Shown here in pieces: positions 11,278 through 20,464 of a stretch of 64,000 nucleotides of DNA. Numbering within the stretch: the first letter of the stretch is position 1; every line of letters begins with the position of its first letter. A program made the position numbers and the translations under genes. Source of the stretch: Microvirga solisilvae. GTDB taxonomy: Bacteria; Pseudomonadota; Alphaproteobacteria; Rhizobiales; Beijerinckiaceae. The stretch spans positions 146,125 through 210,124 of the forward strand of contig NZ_JAKUCN010000008.1 in the NCBI RefSeq assembly GCF_022808595.1. Reading direction: 5' to 3'. The notes beneath the pieces were generated by a model. It did no database searches and was not told the origin of the DNA. It saw only the letters and a program-made list of their open reading frames with translations.

Positions 11278-11435
11278 GCCTGACAATTGCCGCAAGTCTT
11301 GATGGCGACTGCCTTGCACCATGCGAAACAAGGCTAAGAATTAAGATTAACGATCTCTTCATGGCTGAAGGCTACACTCTAACAGAGCCGTAGAAGATCT
11401 TTGCGGCATGTGCTTGTCGAGTGAAGAAGAGTACC

Positions 11436-12182
11436 ATGAGTTTCATCAAGACCACGGTTCTGGCCGGCGTGATCGGCATAACCGCCTCCGCTGCCTCCGC
11501 CGCCGATCTGCCGCGCAGGCTGTTCATGCCCGCCGCTCCCGTTCTCGTCGACACCCGTGACAGCTGGTATCTGCGCGGCGATGTGGGTTACGCCCATTAC
11601 AAGCGCCCGGAAGCCGATTATACGTCTGGCCTGATTTCAGGCAGCATGTCCCGTGAGCATATCGGCGACAACGCAGTGGTGGGCGTCGGTATCGGTTATC
11701 GCTTCAGCCCGATGTTCCGCGCGGACGTGACCGTGGATCACCGCTTCCATTCGCGCTTCAAGGGCCTACCGGCTGATGGCGGCTTCGCGACGGGCTCGGT
11801 GTCCGATCGTGCTCGCTTCGAAACATCGACCGCGATGTTCAATACTTATGCCGATCTCGGCACCTATCGCGGCATCACGCCTTATGTGGGCGCCGGCATC
11901 GGCGTCGCGCATAATATCATCAGCGACTACACGCGCACGACCGATGCGCTCGGCGTCATCACGCAGGAGCGTCTGGCGGGCGGCGACGATTACAACTTCG
12001 CCTGGGCCCTCATGGCTGGCGTCGGCTACAAGCTCTCCAACAGCTTCACCCTCGATCTCGGCTATCGTTACCTGAGCCTGGGCGACGTGAAGACGCGCGG
12101 CTATGCCGACGGCGCTGGCGCGGATGTGGAATCCGTCGGTACGCACGAAGTGCGCTTCGGCGTGCGCTACGCGTTCCAATAA
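11436..12182 (+). CDS. Outer-membrane beta-barrel protein (Omp25/RopB-like)
   Basis: Predicted small outer-membrane porin-like protein. From ATG 11436 it is 248 aa with a clear signal peptide (FIKTTVLAGVIGITASAASAADL). The mature part shows alternating hydrophobic residues typical of an eight-strand barrel (SWYLRGDVGYAHY, VVGVGIGYRFS, RGITPYVGAGIGVAHN, FAWALMAGVGYKLS, FTLDLGYRYLSLGD) and ends VRFGVRYAFQ, with the aromatic C-terminal strand recognised by the BAM complex. GTG 11421 is a possible alternative start. Family resemblance is to the Omp25/Omp31/RopB surface proteins of rhizobia and Brucella; exact membership is inference. Confidence 0.82.
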   Translation: MSFIKTTVLAGVIGITASAASAADLPRRLFMPAAPVLVDTRDSWYLRGDVGYAHYKRPEADYTSGLISGSMSREHIGDNAVVGVGIGYRFSPMFRADVTVDHRFHSRFKGLPADGGFATGSVSDRARFETSTAMFNTYADLGTYRGITPYVGAGIGVAHNIISDYTRTTDALGVITQERLAGGDDYNFAWALMAGVGYKLSNSFTLDLGYRYLSLGDVKTRGYADGAGADVESVGTHEVRFGVRYAFQ

Positions 12183-12197
12183 GGCGGAATTGAAAGA

Positions 12198-12701
12198 ATG
12201 AGTGCCGGCAGCGATCACGACGAACTCTGCCGGCTCTTGAACCAGCTCACGCCCGGCCTGCTGCCGCGTGACGTCTTTCATGCCATCGCCAGACTCATGG
12301 TGACGACAACCTACGTGGTTGTCCCTCTGTTGCGCAGAGACGGCAAAATCCTGACATTCCTGCCCAGACGCGGCGCTGACGATTTGTACTATCCGTCGAT
12401 GCTGAACGCGCCAGGAACCGTCATCCGCGCGAGCGATGAAAGCTTGTCGGCAGTCTATCATCGTCTCGCAATCAGCGAATTTCCTGGAATACCGATCAAG
12501 GGCGATCCTGTCTTCGTCGACCGAGTGTACGACCTAATCGTACGCGGGAGAGAAATTTCCCTCATTCATTGGGTCGAGATGAGCGATACTGCTGATCTCA
12601 CCCAGCTCATCGATGTGGATGAGCTTCCCGGCGATGTCGTTCCGACAGATCGTGCCCGCATCGCAATGGCGGCAGACGATTATCGGAAGAGAGCCGCCTA
12701 G
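12198..12701 (+). CDS. Hypothetical protein, 167 aa
   Basis: I do not recognise this gene. It starts 15 bp after the outer-membrane protein gene and is followed by a strong terminator, so the two are probably cotranscribed. The product is soluble, with no signal or membrane segment. The stretch VVVPLLRRDGKILTFLPRRGADDLYYPSMLNAPGT is reminiscent of the start of Nudix domains (beta strand, then a substrate loop), but no Nudix box (GX5EX7REUXEE) follows, so I do not call it a hydrolase. Codon use looks like its neighbours apart from a slightly AT-richer middle part. Confidence 0.6.
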   Translation: MSAGSDHDELCRLLNQLTPGLLPRDVFHAIARLMVTTTYVVVPLLRRDGKILTFLPRRGADDLYYPSMLNAPGTVIRASDESLSAVYHRLAISEFPGIPIKGDPVFVDRVYDLIVRGREISLIHWVEMSDTADLTQLIDVDELPGDVVPTDRARIAMAADDYRKRAA

Positions 12702-12730
12702 TACCGATTACCCAGCGATGATGCATCAAT

Positions 12731-12763
12731 AAAAAAGCCCCGGCGAAATGCCGGGGCTTTTTT
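12731..12763. terminator. Bidirectional terminator
   Basis: Stem GCCCCGGC/GCCGGGGC with 5-nt loop, flanked by AAAAAA on the left and TTTTTT on the right. It can stop both the rightward hypothetical gene and the leftward RND operon. Confidence 0.9.
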
Positions 12764-12781
12764 GTTTTTGATGTTTCCCGC

Positions 12782-15700
12782 TTACTCCGCCGGATGTGTG
12801 GTTGGGCGCGGGTGGATGTCTTCGCCGTGCGGACGCTGGCCCGTCTGCGCGCGCAGTTTGTCGAGCAGCTCGCCCACATAGGTGGCAGGCTTGGTGTAGC
12901 CGCCGAGGAGCAGGTAGATCGACGGCACCACCAGCATGGTGAGGATGGTCGAGACGGTGACGCCGCCCACGATCACCGACCCGATGGCATTGCGCGCTTC
13001 CGCTCCGGCGCCGGTGGACCAGGCGAGCGGGATCGCGCCGCCGATCATGGCGATGGAGGTCATCAGGATCGGACGCAGGCGCAGCACGGATGCTTCGAGA
13101 ACCGCGTCATGCACCGAATATCCGCGCTCGCGCAGCTGGTTCGAGAACTCGACGATCAGGATGCCGTTCTTCGTCATCAGGCCGATGAGCAGGATCATGC
13201 CGATCTGGCTGTAGATGTTGAGCGTCTGCCCCGTCACGAACAAGGCGAGCAATCCGCCCGTCACCGCGAGCGGCACGGTGAGCATGATGATGAACGGATT
13301 GATCCAGCTTTCGAACTGCGCGGCCAGCACCAGGAACACTACGAGCAGCGCCATGGCGAAGGTCACGTAGATCGCGCCGGTGGAGTCGAGGAAGTCCTTG
13401 GATTGTCCGTTGTAACCGATGCGCACTTCCGCAGGCAGGTTGTCGCGCACGATCTCCTGCAGGATCTCCAGGCCTTCGCCGATGGACACGCCAGGCGCGA
13501 GGCCGGATTGGATCGTGATCGAGCGGAGGCGGTCGAACCGGTTCAGTGCCTGGGGCGCTGCCGATTCAGTCAGGGTGATGAAGGAGGAGAGGGGAACGAG
13601 TTCGCCGTTGGCGGCGCGCACGAAGGTGTTGGTGAGATCGCTCGGCGATGCGCGGTCCTGCGCGCGGCCGCGCATGATCACCGGATATTCGTCGCCACGG
13701 CTGACGAAGGTCGAGATTTCCGTCTCGCCGAACATCAGCTGCAGGGTATTGCCGATATCCTGAATCGAGACGCCGAGATCGGCGGCACGCTGGCGATCGA
13801 TCTGCACGCGGATATCGGGCTGGGACTCGCGGTAGTTCGAGTCCATGTTGACGAACTTGCCCGTCTCCTGAGCTTTCTGCATGACGATGTCGCGCCAGCC
13901 GCGGATCGTCTCGTAATCGGGACCGCCAAGCACGAACTGGATCGGCTGGCCGAAGCCGCCTGCGCCGCCGAAGGCCGGTGGATTGACCACCGAGGCGCGC
14001 GCGCCGGGGAAGGCCGACACCTTCGGCGTCATCTGACGCACGATGTCCTGCTGGCTCTGCGTCCGTTCTTCCCAGGGAACGAGACGCACGATCACGATGC
14101 CTTCATTGACAGGGGAGGGGCGGGCGAAGCCCGGTGCGACCTGACTCAGCATGGAGGCGACGACGCCCTGTTCCTGCAATGGCAGAAGAGCCTTCTCGAC
14201 CTCCTTCACCCGGTCGCGGGTATAGTCGAGGCTGGCGCCTTCCGGCGCCTGAAGGCGCACGATGATCGCGCCGCGATCTTCCGTCGGAGCGAACTCCTTC
14301 GGCAGGGCCTGGAACAGAGCGTAGGCCGACAGCGACACCAGGAAGCCGGCGGAGAGAATGACCACCGGGATGCGCAGGGCGCGCGAGAGCAGCCAGCGAT
14401 AGCTGTTGTTCATCTTCTCGAAGAGCGGCTCGGTCATGCGCTGGATGCGGCCATGGGCCGGCACCATCAGCTTGGAGCACATCATCGGCGTCAGCGTGCG
14501 CGCCACGACACCTGAGAAGAAGATGGCGGCGGCGAGCGTGATGCCGAACTCGCGGAAGAGCTTGCCGGTATTGCCGGTCATGAAGGCGAGCGGCACGAAC
14601 ACGGCCATGAGCGTGGCCGTCGTCGCGATCACCGCGAAACCGATCTCGCGCGCGCCGTCGAAGGAGGCGAGCAGCGGCGGCTGTCCTTCCTCGATGCGGC
14701 GGTGCACGTTCTCGATCTCCACGATCGCGTCGTCCACGACGATGCCGATGGCGAGCACGATGGCGAGCAATGTCAGCACGTTGATGGATGCGCCGAAGAA
14801 CGACATGACCATGAAGGCGGCGATGATCGAAACCGGGATCGCCACCATGGCGACAATGGTGGAGCGCCAGTCGCGCAGGAAGACAAGGATCACCACGATC
14901 ACAAGCGCCACGCCTTCCAGAAGCGTCTTGAGCACGCCGTTGATGGATGCGCTGATGAACTGGCTTTCGTCATAAGCGACTTCCGCCGTTGTGCCCGGCG
15001 GCAGGGAGCTCTTCAGTTCCTCCAATTCCTTGCGCACGCCTTCGACGACGGAGAGCGTGTTGGCGGTGGACTGACGCACGACGCCCATGCCGATGGCGGT
15101 CTCGCCCGACTGATAGAACTCGAAGCGCGTGTCCTCCGGGCCGATTTCGACCTGCGCCACCTCTCCGAGACGGACGAGATAGCCGTTCTTGTTGGTGACG
15201 ATCACCTGCTGGAATTGTTCGGGCGTGGCGAGGCGGGAATCCGTCTTGACGGTGAATTCGCGCTGGCTGGATTCGATGCGTCCGCCGGGCAACTCCACGT
15301 TCTGACGCTTGATGGCGGTTTCCAAATCCTGCACCGTGAGGCCGCGCGCGGCCAGCGCCGGGCGGTCGACCCAGATGCGCATGGCATAGCGGCGCTCGCC
15401 GCTCAGATTGACGTTGGCGACGCCCGGCACTGTGGAAAGGCGGTCCACATAAACGCGCTTGAGGAAGTCGCTGAGTTCGAGCGCGTCGAGCGTGGTGGAG
15501 GTCACGCCCACCCACAGGATGGCCGAGGCATTCGCATCCACTTTACGCACCACTGGCGTGTCCGCGCCGTCAGGCAGGCGTCCGGTGACGCGGGAGATGG
15601 CGTCGCGCACGTCGGAGGTTGCGGCTTCCGGATCGCGGGAGACTTCGAACTCGATCGACACCGACGAGCGATCGTTCTGGCTCTGCGACGTGATTTGGCG

Positions 15701-15931
15701 GATGCCCTCGATGCCTGCGATGGCGCCTTCGATGACCTCCGTCACGCGGCTCTCGATCACTTCGTTCGACGCGCCGCGATAGACGGTGGAGATCGAGACG
15801 ACCGGGCGGTCGACCTGCGGATATTCGCGAACCGGCAGGTTCATGAGCGCGGCAAGGCCGCCCACGATCAGCAGCAGGCTGACCACGACAGCAAAGACGG
15901 GACGGCGGATGAAGAGGTCGGAAACCTGCAT
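12782..15931 (-). CDS. RND efflux permease, HAE1 (AcrB/MexB) type
   Basis: Proton-driven inner-membrane pump of a tripartite drug/hydrophobe exporter. The 1049-aa length is normal. The N-terminus MQVSDLFIRRPVFAVVVSLLLIVGG is classic, with TM1, and the TM4 proton relay Asp pair is present in GIVVDDAIVEIENVHRR. Further family motifs include FFGASINVLTLLAIVLAIG, GMILLIGLMTKNGILIVEF and RLRPILMTSIAMIGG. The two large periplasmic loops follow TM1 and TM7. The membrane-fusion partner lies immediately upstream on the same strand; no outer-membrane TolC-like gene is present nearby, so a TolC encoded elsewhere is presumably used. Substrate range cannot be predicted. Confidence 0.94.
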   Translation of the reverse strand: MQVSDLFIRRPVFAVVVSLLLIVGGLAALMNLPVREYPQVDRPVVSISTVYRGASNEVIESRVTEVIEGAIAGIEGIRQITSQSQNDRSSVSIEFEVSRDPEAATSDVRDAISRVTGRLPDGADTPVVRKVDANASAILWVGVTSTTLDALELSDFLKRVYVDRLSTVPGVANVNLSGERRYAMRIWVDRPALAARGLTVQDLETAIKRQNVELPGGRIESSQREFTVKTDSRLATPEQFQQVIVTNKNGYLVRLGEVAQVEIGPEDTRFEFYQSGETAIGMGVVRQSTANTLSVVEGVRKELEELKSSLPPGTTAEVAYDESQFISASINGVLKTLLEGVALVIVVILVFLRDWRSTIVAMVAIPVSIIAAFMVMSFFGASINVLTLLAIVLAIGIVVDDAIVEIENVHRRIEEGQPPLLASFDGAREIGFAVIATTATLMAVFVPLAFMTGNTGKLFREFGITLAAAIFFSGVVARTLTPMMCSKLMVPAHGRIQRMTEPLFEKMNNSYRWLLSRALRIPVVILSAGFLVSLSAYALFQALPKEFAPTEDRGAIIVRLQAPEGASLDYTRDRVKEVEKALLPLQEQGVVASMLSQVAPGFARPSPVNEGIVIVRLVPWEERTQSQQDIVRQMTPKVSAFPGARASVVNPPAFGGAGGFGQPIQFVLGGPDYETIRGWRDIVMQKAQETGKFVNMDSNYRESQPDIRVQIDRQRAADLGVSIQDIGNTLQLMFGETEISTFVSRGDEYPVIMRGRAQDRASPSDLTNTFVRAANGELVPLSSFITLTESAAPQALNRFDRLRSITIQSGLAPGVSIGEGLEILQEIVRDNLPAEVRIGYNGQSKDFLDSTGAIYVTFAMALLVVFLVLAAQFESWINPFIIMLTVPLAVTGGLLALFVTGQTLNIYSQIGMILLIGLMTKNGILIVEFSNQLRERGYSVHDAVLEASVLRLRPILMTSIAMIGGAIPLAWSTGAGAEARNAIGSVIVGGVTVSTILTMLVVPSIYLLLGGYTKPATYVGELLDKLRAQTGQRPHGEDIHPRPTTHPAE

Positions 15932-15968
15932 GGCGATTTAAGCTCTTGAGGCCAACGTTTGACAAAAG

Positions 15969-15990
15969 TTCTCCCGCCGGAGCGGGAGAA
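15969..15990 (-). other. Intercistronic hairpin inside the RND operon
   Basis: On the minus strand TTCTCCCGC / GCGGGAGAA forms a 9-bp perfect stem with a 4-nt loop, followed by CTTTTG, in the 62-bp gap between the adaptor gene and the permease gene. It could be a partial terminator or a stabilising/processing hairpin that sets adaptor:permease ratio; the T-run is weak. Confidence 0.5.
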
Positions 15991-15993
15991 GGA

Positions 15994-17238
15994 TTACTTC
16001 GCTTCTGCGGCTTGCGCGGTGCCGATGGCATTCGGCGCATTCAGCGTGCTGCGCGAGGGCTGCTGGCGGTTTGCCGCCGGTGTGTTTTGCGGCTCACGCG
16101 TGCTCGACCCGAGCGGGCGGGCGATCACTTCCGCACCGGGGCGCACGCGCTGCACGCCGAGCACAACGATGGTCTCGCCGGCCTTCAGGCCTTCCACCAC
16201 CTCGACCTTGCCGCCCTGGCGCTGGCCGATGGTGATGACGCGGCGCTCCACCTTGTTGTCTTTCACCGGATAAACGATGTGGCGTAGGCCCTCGCTCACG
16301 ATGGCTTCCTCGGGCACCACGACAGCATCGTCCTTGGTGGAAACTTCGAGCGCGACGGACAGGAACATGCCGGGCTTCAAGGCCTCGTCGGGATTCTCGA
16401 ACTCGGCCGTCAGGCGCGCGGTGCGGGTGGTCTGCTCCACGCGGGGATCGATGGTGGAAACCTTGCCCTTGAAGATGCGGTTCTTGTAGGCGGCGGAAAT
16501 GGCGTTCACCGTCTGGCCGGGTTGAAGGCGGCCCAGAAGATTCTCCGGTACGGCGAAGTCGAGGCGCACCTTGGAGAGGTCATCGAGAGAGGTGATGCGC
16601 GTGCCGGGGGCGATATAGGCGCCGAGCGAGACGGTGCGCGTGCCGACGCGGCCATTGAAGGGCGCGCGGATCGTCAGATCCTCCAGCCGCGCTTCCGCGG
16701 CCTTGCGCTGCGCCTGGGCCGAAGCCATCGCTCCTTCGAGGGATTTCATCTGCGCCGTGAGATCTTCCACCTGCGCGCTGGTGCCCGCGCCCGTGCGGTT
16801 CAGAGCCTGGGCGCGCTCGAGCTTGATGGCGATTTCGTTCTTGAGCGCGACCGCGCGGCTGGCCTCGGCGATGGCCTGGTCGATATCCGCCTGGCGCTCG
16901 GCGGCGTCGAGCTGCACCAGCACATCGCCGGCCTTCACCTGCTGTCCTTCCTCGAAACCGATCTTGTCGATCACGCCCGCTACCTTGGCGGTCACGGTGA
17001 TGGATTCGAAAGCGCGGATCGTGCCCACGGATTCGCGAGTTTCCACGATCCGTCCGGTCTTGACCGTATCGACCTCGACCGTGGCGGGGGCCGAGGGACC
17101 GCCCCGGCCGCCGCGCTGTCCGCCGGGAGCGCCCTGCTGCTGCGTGGCAGGCTCACCGCTGCTCTGATACGCATACCACCCGCCAAGCCCTGCTGCCCCC
17201 AGCAAGGCCACGACGGCGAGTTGACCGGACAAACGCAT
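15994..17238 (-). CDS. RND efflux membrane-fusion (adaptor) protein
   Basis: Periplasmic adaptor (HlyD/AcrA family) that joins the RND pump to an outer-membrane channel. Start at 17238 is chosen because AAGGAGCGAGC precedes it; this gives 414 aa with an N-terminal anchor (LAVVALLGAAGLGGWYAY). In order: lipoyl/barrel-sandwich half (VTAKVAGVIDKIGFEEGQQVKAGDVLVQLD), an alpha-helical hairpin (ADIDQAIAEASRAV... to KSLEGAMASAQAQRKAAEARLEDL), second lipoyl half (TIRAPFNGRVGTRTVSLGAYI), then beta-barrel and membrane-proximal domains. The permease follows after 62 bp on the same strand; the C-terminal tail is Pro/Gln-rich and not conserved in the family. Confidence 0.93.
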   Translation of the reverse strand: MRLSGQLAVVALLGAAGLGGWYAYQSSGEPATQQQGAPGGQRGGRGGPSAPATVEVDTVKTGRIVETRESVGTIRAFESITVTAKVAGVIDKIGFEEGQQVKAGDVLVQLDAAERQADIDQAIAEASRAVALKNEIAIKLERAQALNRTGAGTSAQVEDLTAQMKSLEGAMASAQAQRKAAEARLEDLTIRAPFNGRVGTRTVSLGAYIAPGTRITSLDDLSKVRLDFAVPENLLGRLQPGQTVNAISAAYKNRIFKGKVSTIDPRVEQTTRTARLTAEFENPDEALKPGMFLSVALEVSTKDDAVVVPEEAIVSEGLRHIVYPVKDNKVERRVITIGQRQGGKVEVVEGLKAGETIVVLGVQRVRPGAEVIARPLGSSTREPQNTPAANRQQPSRSTLNAPNAIGTAQAAEAK

Positions 17239-17402
17239 GCTCGCTCCTTGAGATCTCGGAAGTCTTCTTTCAACCGGATTATCTGATTGGCCTAACACAT
17301 CATAGGTCAGGCACTATGACTATAACGCAGCAAAAGCAGGCTTTTGAATTACGATTTCGTAATCTGACGCTTTCTTGAGCATATTCCCTTGCGGCATCCG
17401 CC

Positions 17403-17486
17403 TTGACCGTGGGGCCTGCTTCCGTCATACCGGTCGGCGGGACACCTCTCCCCACCGAGAGGCGCCCATCTGTAAGGATGGATACA
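17403..17486 (+). promoter_or_regulatory. Candidate serC leader RNA
   Basis: The 5' leader of serC contains a hairpin CCTCTC/GAGAGG (17445-17450 with 17457-17462), extended by GGCG/CGCC (17436-17439 with 17463-17466), ending 10 nt before the AAGGA Shine-Dalgarno. A conserved leader called the serC motif is described upstream of serC in alphaproteobacteria, and position and shape agree. I could not compare it with the covariance model, so the identity is inference. Confidence 0.45.
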
Positions 17487-18659
17487 ATGACAGACCTGCC
17501 CGCCGCGCGTCCGCGCGCGCCTTTCTTTTCGTCCGGCCCCTGCGCGAAGCGCCCCGGATGGTCTCTGCAAAACCTGAAAACCGATTCTCTTGGCCGCTCG
17601 CATCGCGCCAAGCTCGGCAAATCGCGCCTGAAGCTCGCCATCGACCTCACCCGCGAGGTGCTGGACGTGCCAGCCGATTACCGCATCGGCATCGTGCCCG
17701 CCTCTGACACGGGCGCCGTCGAGATGGTGCTGTGGTCGATGCTGGGCGCGCGCGCCGTCGACATGCTGGCCTGGGAAAGCTTCGGCGAAGGCTGGGTGAC
17801 GGATGTGGTCAAGCAACTCAAGCTCAGCGATGCGCGCGTGATCAACGCGCCTTACGGCGAGCTGCCCGATCTGTCGCAGGTCGACACCAAGAACCGCGAC
17901 GTGGTCTTCACCTGGAACGGCACCACCTCCGGCGTGCGCGTGCCGAATGCGGATTGGATCGCCGCCGACCGTGAAGGCTTGACCATCTGCGATGCGACTT
18001 CCGCCGCCTTCGCGCAGAAGCTCGACTTTTCGAAGCTCGATGTGGTCACCTTCTCCTGGCAGAAGGTTTTGGGCGGTGAGGCTGCTCATGGCATGCTCAT
18101 TCTCTCGCCGCGCGCGGTGGAGCGTTTGGAAACGTATAAGCCCGCATGGCCGCTGCCGAAGATCTTCCGCATGACCAAGGGCGGCAAGTTGATCGAAGGC
18201 ATCTTCGAGGGCGAGACCATCAACACGCCCTCCATGCTCGCGGTCGAGGATTATATCGACGCGCTCGAATGGGCGAAGTCCATCGGCGGATTGAACGCGC
18301 TCGTCGCGAAAGCCGATGCCAACGCGAAGGTCATCCTCGACTGGGTTGCCAAGACACCGTGGATCGCCAATCTCGCGAAGGTGCCTGCCACCGCTTCCAA
18401 CACCAGCGTGTGCCTCGTCATCGCCGATCCGGAAGTCGTCGCGAAAGGCCCCGAGGCTGTTGCGCAGGTCGCCAAGGGCATCACCGCCGCGCTCGACAAG
18501 GAGGGTGTGGCCCTCGACATCGGCGCCTATCGCGATGCGCCTCCCGGCCTTCGCATCTGGTGCGGCGCGACGGTGGAGCAATCCGATCTCGAAGCCCTGA
18601 CGCCCTGGCTCGACTGGGCCTTCGCGCAGGAAAAGGCGAAGCTCGCGAAAGCGGCTTGA
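17487..18659 (+). CDS. serC: Phosphoserine aminotransferase
   Basis: PLP enzyme of serine synthesis: 3-phosphohydroxypyruvate plus glutamate to O-phosphoserine (also used in pyridoxine synthesis). Start ATG 17487 is preferred because AAGGA lies 8 nt upstream; ATG 17478 in the same frame overlaps that ribosome site. The 390-aa product has the alphaproteobacterial/mycobacterial-type N-terminus ([14 protein letters not shown]), a Trp in the cofactor pocket region, and the PLP lysine in [14 protein letters not shown] (K193). serA follows after a 200-bp palindromic intergenic element, so both steps of the pathway are adjacent. Confidence 0.96.
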   Translation: MTDLPAARPRAPFFSSGPCAKRPGWSLQNLKTDSLGRSHRAKLGKSRLKLAIDLTREVLDVPADYRIGIVPASDTGAVEMVLWSMLGARAVDMLAWESFGEGWVTDVVKQLKLSDARVINAPYGELPDLSQVDTKNRDVVFTWNGTTSGVRVPNADWIAADREGLTICDATSAAFAQKLDFSKLDVVTFSWQKVLGGEAAHGMLILSPRAVERLETYKPAWPLPKIFRMTKGGKLIEGIFEGETINTPSMLAVEDYIDALEWAKSIGGLNALVAKADANAKVILDWVAKTPWIANLAKVPATASNTSVCLVIADPEVVAKGPEAVAQVAKGITAALDKEGVALDIGAYRDAPPGLRIWCGATVEQSDLEALTPWLDWAFAQEKAKLAKAA

Positions 18660-18667
18660 TCTTTCTT

Positions 18668-18835
18668 CATCCTCCCCTTGAGGGGGAGGGTCGACGCCCG
18701 TAGGGCGGCGGGGCGGGGTGGCAGCGCCGCCCGTCATCGTCGCCCTCGGACAAAACGCACAGCTAAATCAAATCGACTGCGCCGCTCACCCCACCCCGGC
18801 TCTTCGAGCCGACCCTCCCCCTCAAGGGGAGGATG
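18668..18835. repeat. Intergenic inverted-repeat element between serC and serA
   Basis: A 26-bp arm at 18668-18693 (starting CATCCTCCCCTTGAGGG) is repeated perfectly in inverse orientation at 18810-18835. Next to each arm are weaker complementary C/G-rich blocks (GGGGCGGGGTG on the left, CACCCCACCCC on the right). No ORF fits. It resembles the palindromic intergenic repeats that are abundant in Hyphomicrobiales genomes. It lies within the presumed serC-serA transcript, where it could fold into a long hairpin that affects serA expression. Confidence 0.8.
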
Positions 18836-18861
18836 AGACGGCGGCAAACAACAGGTGCACC

Positions 18862-20454
18862 ATGCCCGCTCCCCGCGTTCTCATTTCCGACGCTTTGTCT
18901 CCCGCCGCCGTGCAGATCTTCAAAGATCGCGGCATCGAGGTGGATTTCCAGCCGGACCTCGGCAAGGACAAGGACAAGCTTGCCGCCATCATCGGCAATT
19001 ACGATGGTCTCGCCATTCGCTCCGCCACCAAGGTGACGGCGAAGATTCTCGAACAGGCGACGAACCTGAAGGTGATCGGCCGCGCCGGCATCGGCGTCGA
19101 CAATGTCGAGATTCCCGCCGCCACGGCGAAGGGCATCATTGTCATGAACACGCCCTTCGGCAATTCCATCACCACGGCTGAACATGCCATTGCGATGATG
19201 TTCGCGCTCGCGCGCCAGATCCCGCAGGCCGATGCGTCCACGCAGGCCGGCAAGTGGGAGAAGAACCGCTTCATGGGCGTGGAACTCACCGGCAAGGTTC
19301 TCGGCGTCATCGGCTGCGGCAATATCGGCTCCATCGTCGCCGATCGCGGCATCGGCCTGCGCATGAAGGTGATCGCCTACGATCCGTTCCTGTCGCCGGA
19401 GCGCGCGCTCGAGATCGGCGTCGAAAAGGTGGAGCTCGATGAGCTGCTGCGCCGCGCCGACATCATCACGCTGCACGTGCCGATGACGGAGAAGACGAAG
19501 AACGTTCTCTCTGCAGAAAACATCGCCAAGACCAAGAAGGGCGTGCGCATCATCAACTGCGCTCGTGGCGGCCTTGTCGATGAAGTGGCACTCCGCGCAG
19601 CCCTCGATTCCGGCCATGTGGCGGGTGCCGCCTTCGACGTATTCGTCGAGGAGCCTGCGACGTCGAACCCGCTCTTCAATCACCCCAACGTGGTCTGCAC
19701 GCCTCATCTCGGCGCTGCCACCACGGAAGCGCAGGAGAACGTGGCTTTGCAGGTGGCTGAGCAGATGTCGGACTACCTGCTCCAGGGCGCGATTCAGAAC
19801 GCGGTGAACTTTCCCTCGATCACGGCGGAAGAAGCGCCTCGCCTTCGTCCCTTCGTGGCGCTTGCCGACAAGCTCGGCTCGTTCCTCGGTCAGCTCACGG
19901 AAGCCTCGATCAAGGGCATCCGTATCGAGTACGAGGGCGCAGTCGCCGAGATGAACACCCGCGCGCTCACCTCCGCTGCGGTGACCGGCGTGCTGCGTCC
20001 CTTCCTGCAGGACATCAACATGGTGTCGGCCCCCGTCGTCGCGCGCGAGCGCGGCATCACGGTGGAAGAGGTGAAGCGCGAGAGCGCCGCGCGCGATTAC
20101 GAGAGCTTCATCCGCATCATCGTCGACGCTGAAGACATGTCGCGCCATGCGGGCGGCACAGTGTTCCAGGACGGCAAGCCGCGCGTCGTCGAAATCCGCG
20201 ACATCATGGTCGATGCGGAATTCGCGCCGCACATGATCTATGTGCGCAACGACGACAAGCCCGGCTTCATCGGTCGTTTCGGCACGCTGCTCGGCGAGTC
20301 CGGCGTGAATGTGGCGACCTTCGCCCTCGGCCGCGACAAGCCCGGCGGCGATGCGATCTGCTTCGTGTCGGTGGATGAGCCCGTCTCGGATGAACTCCTG
20401 CGCAAGATCGAGGAAATCCCGCAGGTCAAGCGCGCTCGCGCGGTTCGGTTCTGA
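18862..20454 (+). CDS. serA: D-3-phosphoglycerate dehydrogenase, long form
   Basis: First step of serine synthesis, oxidising 3-phosphoglycerate with NAD. The 530-aa product (start ATG 18862) has the Rossmann motif [10 protein letters not shown] (about 149-158), catalytic Arg in [10 protein letters not shown], Glu in FVEEP and His in [10 protein letters not shown]-terminal to this are the allosteric substrate-binding domain and a final ACT domain ([33 protein letters not shown]), the Mycobacterium-like type I architecture that is normally feedback-inhibited by serine. The longer open frame from 18718 covers the palindromic repeat and is not coding. purU begins 10 bp after the stop. Confidence 0.97.
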   Translation: MPAPRVLISDALSPAAVQIFKDRGIEVDFQPDLGKDKDKLAAIIGNYDGLAIRSATKVTAKILEQATNLKVIGRAGIGVDNVEIPAATAKGIIVMNTPFGNSITTAEHAIAMMFALARQIPQADASTQAGKWEKNRFMGVELTGKVLGVIGCGNIGSIVADRGIGLRMKVIAYDPFLSPERALEIGVEKVELDELLRRADIITLHVPMTEKTKNVLSAENIAKTKKGVRIINCARGGLVDEVALRAALDSGHVAGAAFDVFVEEPATSNPLFNHPNVVCTPHLGAATTEAQENVALQVAEQMSDYLLQGAIQNAVNFPSITAEEAPRLRPFVALADKLGSFLGQLTEASIKGIRIEYEGAVAEMNTRALTSAAVTGVLRPFLQDINMVSAPVVARERGITVEEVKRESAARDYESFIRIIVDAEDMSRHAGGTVFQDGKPRVVEIRDIMVDAEFAPHMIYVRNDDKPGFIGRFGTLLGESGVNVATFALGRDKPGGDAICFVSVDEPVSDELLRKIEEIPQVKRARAVRF

Positions 20455-20464
20455 GGAGCTTGCT

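Noticed and set aside
14702..15949. 415-aa plus-strand frame opposite the RND permease
   Set aside because: Antisense shadow rich in His/Asp/Arg with no family features.
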